From: Azorinus chamasolen
Taxonomy: Eukaryota > Mollusca > Bivalvia > Cardiida > Solecurtidae
Assembly (NCBI GenBank): GCA_963576725.1
Contig: OY755246.1
Coordinates: forward strand, 76,228,239 to 76,292,238
Direction: 5' to 3'
Length of the DNA: 64,000 nucleotides
Shown here piece by piece: positions 55,736-64,000 of the stretch. The position numbers were made by a program, and so were the translations under genes. Numbering within the stretch: position 1 is the first letter of the stretch; the number at the start of each line of letters is the position of its first letter. Below the pieces are notes generated by a model. That model was not told where the DNA came from. It saw only the letters and a list, made by a program, of their open reading frames with translations, and did not search any database.

Positions 55736-55798
55736 AATACATGAGTCTGGTAAGCTCCTCCTGTATCCAAGTTTAAGAGTATACCATCATAGAGTACT
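55736..55798 (-). promoter_or_regulatory. SECIS-like stem-loop of the inner type-B Naiad
   Basis: Read on the minus strand it begins inside UAG. Lower helix AGTAC/GTATT (one G-U pair), TCT, core ATGA (55790-55787), arm GGTATACTCTT, apical AAAC, 3' arm AGGAGCTTACC and core AGAC (55748-55745). GGTA pairs TACC and CTCTT pairs AGGAG (one G-U) around a 2x2 mismatch. The 12-nt AUGA-to-AAA distance fits the known SECIS range. Confidence 0.82.
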
Positions 55799-57410
55799 AC
55801 CCTCGGCCTGTCATCGCGCAAGCAAAGAGGGAAGCGTAGCTACCGACTGTAAAAGGGTCGATAACCAAACATGCAGTGTGTTGCAATATAATAGGATCAT
55901 AACCTTTCTCTTTAATTTTTTTAATGCGTTTTATAAACAAATCATGAAAATGGATATGACCCCGAATTTTCCTAAGTTTGTAGATAACATCCCCATAAAA
56001 TTCTGGTTGAGAAATGCCTTGTCGCAGTAACGTCCGTAGATTGCAATTATATTTACTAATGAGAGGTAAATTTCGATAATAAAATTTAGAAAAGGTTTTC
56101 CGAAGTTTGTGATATCTGTAACCTTGCTTAAGAAGTTTATCAGTTATAACTAAATTACGTCTGTTAAAATCTTCAAGCAAAGAACAGGCTCGGGCAAACC
56201 TAATAAGTTGAGAAATATAAACACCATAAGATGTAGAACGTGGCACATCCCCATCTAGAAAAGGATAATTAACAATTTTAAAATTAAAATCTTCTCTTTT
56301 ATCGTATACTTTGGACGAAACTTTATCATTTGTAATTGAAAGATTCAAATCTAGAAATGAAGCATTAATGTCAGATTGATTAGCTTTGTTTAAAGACAGT
56401 TCTTTTGGGTAGATTGAAGAAACCATAGTATCAAAATAAGGATTATCTAAATTCAAAATATCGTCTAAATACCTTGAAGTTTTATTAAAAGCATTAACAA
56501 TATCGGTCTGTGTATCAGGTTTTAAGCTAAGCATAAAATCCCTCTCGTAGCAATACAAAAACAAATCTGCAACAAGAGGGGCACAATTTGTACCCATGGG
56601 TATACCAACAACTTGACGATATATGGTATCTCCATAACGCACAAATATATTATCTAAAAGAAAGGTAAGAGATCTACAAACATCAAGGCAAGTCCACATT
56701 GTGTAATGTTCAACTTCTGAATTCGAAAAGAATGAACGTTGAACATTACAAGCAATGAACATTTTGTTTTCTCTGGCAAAGGTTTTTTCTATTAATTTAA
56801 TAAGTCTATCCTTTATAAGATGGTGAGGTAGAGTAGTATAGAGTGTAGAGAAATCATAAGAGCTCAGTAAAGAAATGTTATACTGTTCATTTTCAAGTTT
56901 TGTTAAAACATCATTTGAATTTTTTATGGACCAAAAAACATTAATACCAGAATTTTCATATATTTTATCACAGTAGCGTTTAACATGTTCTTTGATCGTA
57001 GTAAGACAGGACGTCAAAAGTATAGATAATTTAGTAGTGGTACAACAGCTAGAGTTGGCAATAAAACGCGACTTATAAGGGTTTTTATGTAGTTTCGGAA
57101 TCCAGTACAAAGTAGAAAGTTTATGTTGTTTTATGTTAGGACCAGACTTAAAATCATTGCACATTTTTACATGTTCCGAGACTATATCTTTTTCAGGTGT
57201 TTGAACTGTTATATAAGTTTTTGAATCAGTTAGCTCCTTCTTTAAAACATCAACATAATACAATCTTCAAATAATGATTACATTGTTTGATGCCTTGTCA
57301 GCAGGAACAAGAACATAATCTGAATGAAAATTAGAAATGTTTTTCTTCAAGTAGCGAAATGTAACTCTAGGTCGAGGTGGTAAAAGATGGTTATTTGATT
57401 TGTAAAGGGT
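55797..57410 (-). CDS. Naiad type-B reverse transcriptase ORF (inner copy) with one in-frame UGA, 5'-truncated
   Basis: The frame begins near LYKSNNHLLPPRPRVTFRYL, passes through PADKASNNVIII-UGA-RLYYVDVLK (UGA at 57267-57269) and stays open to UAG at 55797-55799. RT motifs are YDFSTLYTTLPHHL, VVGIPMGTNCAPLVADLFL and RYLDDILNLDN, and the C-terminal YGVYISQLIRFARA and KLLKQGYRYHKLRKTFSKFY blocks match copy A throughout. The missing part includes the GIY-YIG nuclease, the UxC linker and the finger region. A UGA is the only interruption in over 530 codons, which argues for selenocysteine rather than decay. Confidence 0.85.
57267..57269 (-). other. In-frame UGA (proposed selenocysteine, inner type-B copy)
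   Basis: ATC ATT ATT TGA AGA TTG TAT, aligned base for base with the UGA of copies A and C, while neighbouring codons differ (RLYYVDVLK versus RLHYIDVLK). Confidence 0.82.
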
Positions 57411-57534
57411 TAAGAAGTTTATCAGTTATAACTAAATTACGTCTGTTAAAATCTTCAAGCAAAGAACAGCTGAAATCCATGCTATCTAAGACAACAAACT
57501 TGTCTGGTAGAGCATGTCCCCTCCACGACCCTTA

Positions 57535-57612
57535 TAGCCATGGTGCATGTATTACATTTGGATTCTGATCGGACGACTCCTTTAGGAGCCGTGTGAAGGA
57601 AAGGGTTAAGAA
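57535..57612. mobile_element. H2 MITE remnant
   Basis: CTGATCGGACGACTCCTTTA, GGAGCCGTG and GAAGGAAAGGGTTAA. Confidence 0.6.
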
Positions 57613-58079
57613 AGGCCTGACCGTTTGACTGTGTGTAAATTTCACACCTTAATTTCTGGCGTGTCAGTGTGCTGTGCAGGAGCACATTTGTCTCAGGGCA
57701 CTTTTGTCTTACGTAAGACCGATGCGGTCGCATTTGTCTCACGTAAGACAAAGTCGACATCAAATGTCTCACAAAAACACAATTGTGTGGCAGATGTGCT
57801 CCGATCAAGTTTTTTAAGGGACAAGAAAGCACAATTGTCTCACGTCATAGTTTTTAATGAAATACATGCACATTTGTCTCACATTTTTCCACGGCAGAAA
57901 AACTCTTAGAATCGGGGTTCGCCGATTTAGCTTATGTCAAGTGTAATGATCAATATGATTGCTAATGATGTTTTATATAAAATCTTAAACCTAAAAACTG
58001 CAGTATATATCTGATTCAAGAAATTGGATTGGCTGAACCTTAATGGGTACACCGAAACATACGAAATCCTGTTAGTGAT

Positions 58080-58990
58080 ATATGGAATATCGTGCCTCGC
58101 ATCCTTAGGGCGAGACACGAGAATCGGACGAAACCCTATATTCCGACGAGACGCGATGCGAGGCATGCTTTTGTAATACCATATCTCGCAGTATCCTATA
58201 CTATGAGATCAAATACCATGAAATTTCGCGGTAGAATATCACGTCTTGCTTTGTGACGCCCGGTTAAATATCGCGCCTCGTTGGATTTTTGTCGAGACAC
58301 GAGATGCGAAGCGATGTGTGAGATTCCGATGAGATGCGAAGCAAGACACGATATTGCATCGTTCAAATATCACCTGATTCTCGTGTGTCGCAGTAGATGT
58401 TCAAACCACGAGACCCCGAGAATCGACTCTGCAGTACGCAATTCGGTGTTGTTCAACCTTAATCGATTAGACAGTGTTAAAGTAATTTTCACTCCATATG
58501 TATGTATCAGTGACAGCTATGTTTAGACAAAAAATAAATAGAAAACAGTTACAACGTATTAAAATAATGGTTCACAATGCCTCGCTTTGTATTGCGGGAA
58601 TCGGACGAGACACGAGGCTAGGCACGATGTTATGTCGCTGAAATATCGCCCAATTCTCGTGACACAAAGCGAGGCACAATATTAAGTCTGAATGTTTGAA
58701 CATGTAGTGCGATAGGCGAGACTCTGGCAATGTTTGAACAATACAATATCATGACTCGCTTCGCATCTCGCCAGAATCTTGCGTGTTGCTTTGCATTTCG
58801 TGCTTCGGCAGGAAAAGTTTTGAGAAGTACAAACACGAAGTGACCAGGAATATTTTACCGCGAGACACGAACAGCGAGATTCCGGCAAAGCATGAAGTGA
58901 GGCACGATGTTCTACTGCGAATTCTCGTGGTATGGGATACTGTGACATTTCGAGACCTCGTTCAGTTGCAATATCATGCATCGCTCCGTG
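58080..58990. repeat. Irregular array of CGAGGCACGAT / CGAGACACGA motifs
   Basis: The words CGAGACACGAG, CGAGGCACGAT, ATCGTGCCTCGC, CGATTCTCGTG and GCGAAGC recur on both strands at irregular spacing. Copy 1 of the composite repeat has only a short version (about 30805-30990). Confidence 0.7.
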
Positions 58991-59218
58991 TCTCGTCGGA
59001 ATGTCGCGTCTTGTCCGATTCTGCGAGGCCCGATATTCCATAATTATGGCATTACGGCGGTTCTTTTGGGAACTCGTGCACGTTGTAAGTGTTTTTCAAA
59101 AATTCTGAAAGCAGGAATTCTCGGAAAATGGCGATATTGTTTTGTTTTTATATATATATCTGATTGAAACAAAATACGTGTGGGAAGGTCTACTCATTTT
59201 CTTCCTTAGATCATTTAG

Positions 59219-59443
59219 GGGCCTCCATGGCCGAGTGGTTAAGGTCGCTGACCTCTTGTCCCTAACCGCACATATGTTCGACCCTCACTTGGGCGTCGAA
59301 CTGTTTCATGCGAGGAAGCCACCCAGCTGGCTTGCGGAAGTTCGGTAAATATGGTTGGGTCTTTCTCCATCACGGAAATCGGGAAAAGTCGCCATATGCC
59401 ATATTGATATGTCAGTGCGATGTTAAACCCAACAAAACAAATC
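59219..59443 (+). mobile_element. tRNA-derived SINE, copy 2
   Basis: A box TGGCCGAGTGG, degraded B box TGTTCGACCCT and tail GATGTTAAACCCAACAAAAC. It occupies the same place in composite repeat copy 2 as copy 1 does at 31162-31399, so it was present before the composite duplicated. Confidence 0.85.
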
Positions 59444-59927
59444 GCATATCCACAGGTGATAATTTTTAATCGAAATTTGGAACAAAAGTTGTTTTCCAAA
59501 TTCAAGACGGGATACTTAAACTCAGTTATTGACTTAGATCAACGTTGAGGTAAGCTTATGTCTTTTACGGACCTGTAATCTTACTTTTTGCAGGTCCGTA
59601 AAAACCCATACCGCAACATTAAAAGCATAACATGTTGTTACATAATATACCATTCTCAAATGTACTCTTTTAATGAGCCTATATGTTATACATATAGAAT
59701 ACATCGTTTGCTACTTGATACTACCTTTTTGTTGCTTGAAATATTTCTTAAATAATTGTAAAACTTTAAGCATCGGAAAGAAACATGTCACCATGAATAA
59801 TGATCTGTTAACGCTAATAATTCCAGGTTGTAAATGTGACTAGACAGACGGACAGAGAGACAGACAGGCAGCTTATTTCTACATCCGGCCTTTCCGACAA
59901 TTACAATGTACTAAGCAATTTTCCTTT

Positions 59928-60175
59928 TAACCTTTTCCCTGTTCTGTGTTTATTCAAACTTTCAATACCTACTGAATATTCATGGACAAAATGGCTATTA
60001 TGAAATATATACGCCGAAACGTGGTAGCTATTTAAGAAACTAAGGAAACAGATCTATCTTATTCCAAAGGCAAACAGAACTGACCCTGGTCAAACGGCTC
60101 CTATAGGACCCATCTGATTAGGGTCTACTCGGTTTAGAGATGAGTAAAAACACGTTTATATAAGGGAAAGGGTTA
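59928..60175. mobile_element. Hairpin MITE, family H2, inside composite repeat copy 2
   Basis: TTAACCTTTTCCCTGTTCTG, GAATATTCATGGAC, GGCAAACAGAACTGACCC, GGCTCCTATAGGACCC and GGGAAAGGGTTAA. Confidence 0.8.
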
Positions 60176-60350
60176 AATAGAATTTTAGTAGGATATGATA
60201 GAATGTGAGACAAATGTGCTTCGAGTGTCCTTCCTTTAGTGTGTTGAAAACATCTGTCTCATTTCCAATTTATCGCAAATATGAATGTTTACGAGCACAT
60301 AGGTCACACCTCGTGAGATAAATGTGCTCCGAGACAAACGTGCTCCTACA

Positions 60351-60640
60351 GTGCTGTCGTACTCGGCTACTACTGCCTATGATTATCACGCCTAACGCCT
60401 AATGTTGCTTAATCTGGTTGTTAGCTTTCTTCTCCTACAACTTATACTTCCCCGTCGGCTCATAATGTTGGTGTTTTCTGAAAGTTGAGACCCGGGCAAG
60501 TAACCATGATAGTATTCCTCGAGTCTCGGTGGTTAGATAAGGCCACGATGTGGTAGGGACCAGCACGTTAGGGGTTAAGGTACATATTCATACATGTTAA
60601 TAGTTTTTAATTAGTATTGTCCTGTTTTTTTAACCTTTTC
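60351..60640 (+). other. Unique non-coding spacer
   Basis: No gene seen. It ends in TATTGTCCTGTTTTTTTAAC next to the broken Naiad, a phrase also found inverted at 5055-5305. Confidence 0.45.
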
Positions 60641-60644
60641 TGGA

Positions 60645-62400
60645 TTTAAGAGGTCTTCTTCATAGAGTACATGCAAAGAGGTCAGCGTGATTGCCAACTG
60701 TAAAAGGGTTGACAACCAAACATGCAGTATGTGTAGTACTATAGGATCATATCCCTTTTTAATGATTTTTTAACATATTTGATGAACAAAGTGAGAAAAT
60801 TGGTATGACCAATAATTTTACGAAGTTTGTAAATCACATCACCATAAAATTCAGGATGTGAAATACCGTGTCGCAGAAGAGCATTGAGATTACATTGGTA
60901 CTTGCCAATAAGTGAGAGATTTCGATAGTAAAATTTAGAGAACGTTTTTCTTAGTTAATGGTATCTATATCCTTGCTTAAGCAGCTTTTCAGCTAAAATG
61001 AGATTTCGACTGTTAAAATCGTCAATAGATGAACAAGCTCTAGTAAAACGAATCAGTTGAGATATATAAACCCCGTAAGATGGGGCACGGGGAACATTTC
61101 CGTCAAGATGAGGGAAATTTACAATATTGAAATTAAAATCATATCTTTGTCATATATTTTAGAAGAAATAATACCATTATCAAGTTTAAGGTCTAGATCA
61201 AGAAACGCTGCATAATTGTCGGACGGGTTAGCTTTATTCAATTTGAGTTCTTTAGGATAAATTGTAGGAATCAGAGCATCAAAGAAAGGGTTATCTATCC
61301 AAATATCGAGAAGTTTCATTGAAGGCTTTTATAACATATTCTTGTGATTGTGGATTCAAACATAACATGAAATATCTCTCAAAGCAGTACAAAAACAAGT
61401 CTGCGACAAGTGGTGCACAATTCGTACCCATAGGAATACCAATTTCCTGACGGTATATAGCATTCCCATAACGTACAAATATGTTATCCAAAAGAAAGGT
61501 TAGTGATTCGCAAACTTCTGAGCAAGTCCAATTGGTGTAATATTTCATTTGCTCGTCAGTAAAGAAAGCCTTTTCAGCATTACAAGCCAGGAATGATATT
61601 TTTGTCCCGGGCAAATACTTTCTGGATTAAGTTAGTAAGTTTGTCTTTAATTAAAATATGAGGAAGAGTTGTGTACAAAGTAGAAAAATCGTACGTGCTT
61701 ACAGTGGATGCAAGATACCTTTTGTTCTTAAGTTTGTTTAAGACTTTTGAAGAGGTCTTAATAGATTTATTCCAGAATTTTCAAAAGTCTTATCACAGTA
61801 GAATTATCATGTTCTTTTACCTTCGTTAAACAAGAAGTCAAAAGTATAGACAATTTAGTAGTTGTACATGAGCTAGAATTTTCAATGAAACGCGCTTTAT
61901 ATGGTTTTTATGTAGTTTTGGTAACCAATATATTGTAGGAAGTTTATGTTGTGTAATTTTAATATCGGTTCCATGTTGGTCACACTTTTTGACATGGTCT
62001 GAAACGATGGTCTTTTCTTCAGTAGTAACTGAAATGTATGACTTGGTATTAATAATTTCCTGCTTCAAAACATCGATATAATGTAATGGTCAAATAATAA
62101 TCACATTATTCGATGTCTTATCAGCAGGAACAAAGACGCATTTTGAATAGAAATCCTGTAAACTCTTTTTAAGATGTCTAAAAGAAATTCTAGGTTTAGG
62201 TGGAAGAAGGTGTTTATTAGAAACAGAAAAAAGAAATGCGTTTGTCAGTTATATCAAAAATTAGTTTTTTCCAACTAGAAAGAGCATTATACTCAACATG
62301 TTCTCTTCGACACCATTTAATACTAAAATTTTGTAAAGCCTCACCAATCTGAACTCGACAAAAGTTAAAATCTATCAAGGATGGTATTCTATATATGGGA
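60645..62400 (-). pseudogene. Naiad type-A copy C, broken
   Basis: Recognisable blocks read IYRIPSLIDFNFCRVQIGEAL, then PADKTSNNVIII-UGA-PLHYIDVLK (UGA 62090-62092), HKLPTIYWLPKLHK, IGIPMGTNCAPLVADLFLY and NPFFDALIPTIYPKEL. Several frameshifts divide them. A 14-nt deletion removes the second catalytic Asp of YLDD near 61308. At the 3' end a deletion between two GTAC words removes the UAG, and only the 5' half of the SECIS remains (about 60675-60650). Both ends are truncated. Confidence 0.88.
62090..62092 (-). other. In-frame UGA (third copy of the conserved site)
   Basis: ATT ATT ATT TGA CCA TTA CAT: the UGA is retained even though this copy has decayed elsewhere. Confidence 0.78.
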
Positions 62401-62402
62401 CC

Positions 62403-62715
62403 ATCCATGAAACTGATTGGATATGGAGGCTGATAACTTACAGACCATTTGGCTGTAACATCAAGGAGGATAATGCGCTAATGCATGTACGACGTCGTTG
62501 CACTCTTGACGTCATTTGATAACGTCATTTGATTATGTCATGACATTTTAAATAACAACACAATGTCACCATGATGCTATATCAACATTATTCTCTTTGA
62601 TTTTGTGGCTGAATGCATGAAACAAATGTGTGACTTGTACTTTGACATGATAATCTTTAAAAAATGCCCTTAGTGGTCGAAATATTAGATCAGAGCAATT
62701 CAAGTATTTATGCAT
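62403..62715 (+). mobile_element. 3' fragment of the canonical Penelope-like element
   Basis: Starts inside codons for HETDWIWRL and continues through NIKEDNALMH into the same 3' UTR as 1405-1725. It is joined head-to-head to Naiad copy C at 62400, where GGGACCATCCATG offers a short shared ATCCATG. Confidence 0.9.
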
Positions 62716-62875
62716 TAAGATGTGTGCAATGTTTTATTCCGTGTGATAGAAGTCGCAAAGCGCCTAGATGTCAAGGTCATATATGTTATTAAATTAATAG
62801 ATTGTTTCATTGGACATAAGACATAACAATAAACTATTGATCTGCCTGTCTATCTGTCTGTCTTGTTCGTTTTTT
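62716..62875 (+). other. Short spacer with (CTGT)n
   Basis: CTGCCTGTCTATCTGTCTGTC near 62840 is a short microsatellite. No gene seen. Confidence 0.6.
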
Positions 62876-62879
62876 GTTT

Positions 62880-64000
62880 TGTCTGCGGATGTTATTAATT
62901 TCGTCCGACGGTAGCTTTTTTAGCTCGCCTGTTCGTAGAACAGTAGAACTTATAAATGCTTATACCCCCGATGTGAGCGTGGGCGTGAGCGTGGCCATGG
63001 TTAAAGTTGAAGAAGAACGGGTTGTTTTAAAGCTTAATATGTGTACTAGGATGCTGAAATTTTGTATGGAAAGTACAAAAATGAGTCATGCAGGAAACAC
63101 CACATACAGAACAAACACTCGCCCGAACAGCAACACAAGGAAACAGCAAATGTACATAGGTAGAAAAACAACAAGAGACGCACAAAGACAAAACAAACAT
63201 ACAATAGGAGGAAGATGGAAGTACCGCCTTGGAACGGTCAGTGACAAAAGTCACCGGGGGTTTAAACCGGTTTATGGGCGCCCAACCTCACCCCTATTCC
63301 ATCCCCATCCTAAAAGACAAACAGTGTAAATAAACGTATCCCCTCTCCGACTAATCTACAACAACCAGTTCATTTGAGGTCAGATATTGCTGTTATGAAG
63401 TTAAATATTATAAATATTTTTCAATTTTATTAATTTTTGACATGTTTAAGATTTAGTCCTTTTGGCCACAAATCACCAGGTTAAAGTTTTTTGGACAGGT
63501 TGTTTTAAATTAAATAATTGTGCTAGGATGCTAAGATGTTGCATGGAGGCTCATTTGGGGTCAAATATTACTGTTATGAAGTTAAACATTAAAAATGTGT
63601 TTAAATTTTATTCAATTTTTGACGTTTTGGTTTGGGGGGGGGGGCAATAATCACCAGATTAATGTTTTTGGGAAGGGTTGGTATAAAGCTTAATATTTGT
63701 GTTATGATGCTGAAATTTGGTAAGAAGGTTCATATTGTCGAGACCCTTCCGACCATGCCAACATGTTTGCCCTTCTGACTTTGACCTTTACCTTTGACGT
63801 ACTTTTGCAAACATCTTTAAAGAACTATATTATTGGAACCATTTGTAGGGCTTCCATACTTGGTATGACCATGCCAATATTTTGCCATTCTGACATTGAC
63901 CTTGACCTTTGACCTACTTTTGCAAAAAATCTTTAAATGCCTATAGTATTTGAACCAATAGATCTAGGGCTTCCGTACTTGGTATGCAACTTTCTTGTGT
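62880..64000 (+). repeat. Dispersed tandem repeat (GGTTGTTTTAAAGCTTAATA family), interrupted by a Naiad fragment
   Basis: Units contain TTGTTTTAAAGCTTAATATG, GCTAGGATGCTGAAAT, TATGGAGGTTCAT, GGTCAAATATTACTG and TTATGAAGTTAAA. They recur near 63000, 63370-63460, 63480-63600 and 63660. A second motif, TCTGACTTTGACCTTTACCT then GACCTACTTTTGCAAA, is duplicated near 63776 and 63890. It starts with TTTAGCTCGCCTGTTC. A G-run lies near 63634. The repeat continues past the window. Confidence 0.7.
63073..63366 (-). mobile_element. Naiad type-A 3' UTR fragment
   Basis: Reads GTTGTTGTAGATTAGTCGGA to ACTCATTTTTGTACTT on the minus strand, nearly identical to 54664-54957. It is inserted between GTATGGA and GTTCATTTGAGG of the surrounding tandem repeat. 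Confidence 0.88.

Larger units (their letters stand above)
55209..57410 (-). mobile_element. Inner Naiad type-B element with TTAAGAA target duplication
   Basis: TTAAGAA occurs once on each side of the inserted copy (55203-55209 and about 57411-57417), and removing one copy plus the insert restores the outer element's codons. The element is 5'-truncated and ends in CTACTTTTCCAT at its 3' terminus, like the copies at 44717 and 51322. Confidence 0.85.
51322..57468 (-). mobile_element. Outer Naiad type-B element, split into three pieces by two later Naiads
   Basis: Pieces 51322-52003, 54959-55209 and 57404-57468 fit together without gap when compared with the inner copy: GCAGTGTGTTG joins CAATATAATAGG, and CTTAAGAA joins GTTTATCAG. 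The pieces hold the 3' UTR with CA-repeat, the SECIS (51858-51920), the UAG stop and the C-terminal RT codons. The 5' end is truncated at 57468. The 3' terminus lies about 225 bp beyond the METTL24-like stop codon and reads toward that gene. Confidence 0.85.
57675..60350. mobile_element. Large composite repeat with inverted AGGAGCACATTTGTCTC ends, copy 2
   Basis: Collinear with 30225-32279: TGCAGGAGCACATTTGTCTC at the left, GAGACAAACGTGCTCCTACA at the right, with the SINE and H2 MITE at matching places. It is about 620 bp longer, mainly because of the array at 58080-58990. GTGCTG flanks both ends (57669-57674 and 60351-60356) and may be a short target duplication. Confidence 0.8.

Noticed and set aside
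62874..63329. 151-aa open frame as a gene
   Set aside because: It spans the dispersed repeat and an antisense Naiad 3' UTR fragment and has no domain.

Overview
This window looks like animal nuclear DNA, most likely from a bivalve mollusc (a clam). It is AT-rich, its genes are split by long introns, it carries a tRNA-derived SINE with a mollusc-style tail, and it is crowded with hairpin MITEs and minisatellites. It contains no operons, prokaryotic signals or long intergenic coding regions. Two host genes can be assembled exon by exon with matching splice phases. Most of the remaining sequence is mobile or repetitive.

Host genes. (1) A TRIM45-like gene lies on the minus strand, 16072 down to 7868, in three coding exons: RING, then two B-boxes plus coiled coil, then a filamin-type repeat. 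The predicted protein is 500 aa. Its 5.4-kb first intron holds a 48-bp minisatellite that stays open in frame. (2) A METTL24/FkbM-like methyltransferase gene lies on the plus strand, 36777 to 51097, in six coding exons. The predicted protein is 291 aa, with an N-terminal membrane anchor and a DVEGAEW motif. Its introns are full of MITEs, minisatellites and a retroelement fragment.

Retroelements. The left edge (2-1495) is the 3' part of a canonical Penelope-like element (PLE), with reverse transcriptase followed by a C-terminal GIY-YIG endonuclease. The right part (51.3-57.5 kb and 60.6-62.4 kb) holds several copies of a different PLE type, with features of the Naiad clade. These ORFs are interrupted only by in-frame UGA codons. 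One UGA falls at the same position in all three copies that cover it. Another UGA gives a UGA-Asp-Cys motif where I recall a conserved Cys-x-Cys in this family. Every complete 3' end carries a 63-nt stem-loop that begins inside the UAG stop codon and has the parts of a eukaryotic SECIS element (AUGA, a 12-nt arm, an AAA apical loop, and a GA on the 3' arm). I read this as a selenoprotein reverse transcriptase. From memory, selenocysteine-containing Naiads have been reported in clams and spiders, so the class may be known, but the copies here are recent and well structured. Three of the copies are nested: an outer minus-strand element is interrupted by a plus-strand element and, separately, by a second minus-strand element flanked by a TTAAGAA duplication.

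Layout. 0-2 kb: canonical PLE. 2-7.5 kb: microsatellite, tandem repeats and MITEs. 7.9-16 kb: TRIM45-like gene. 16.4-17.8 kb: multi-palindromic foldback element. 18.9-23.8 kb: five different minisatellites in a row. 26.4-28.7 kb: a 42-bp satellite with a 752-bp higher-order period. 30.2-32.3 kb and 57.7-60.35 kb: two copies of a large composite repeat with inverted ends that contains a SINE and a MITE. 36.8-51.1 kb: METTL24-like gene. 51.3-57.5 kb: nested Naiads. 60.6-63.4 kb: broken Naiad and PLE fragments. 62.9-64 kb: dispersed tandem repeat.

All splice sites, domain calls and repeat families were read by eye. No database search was run.
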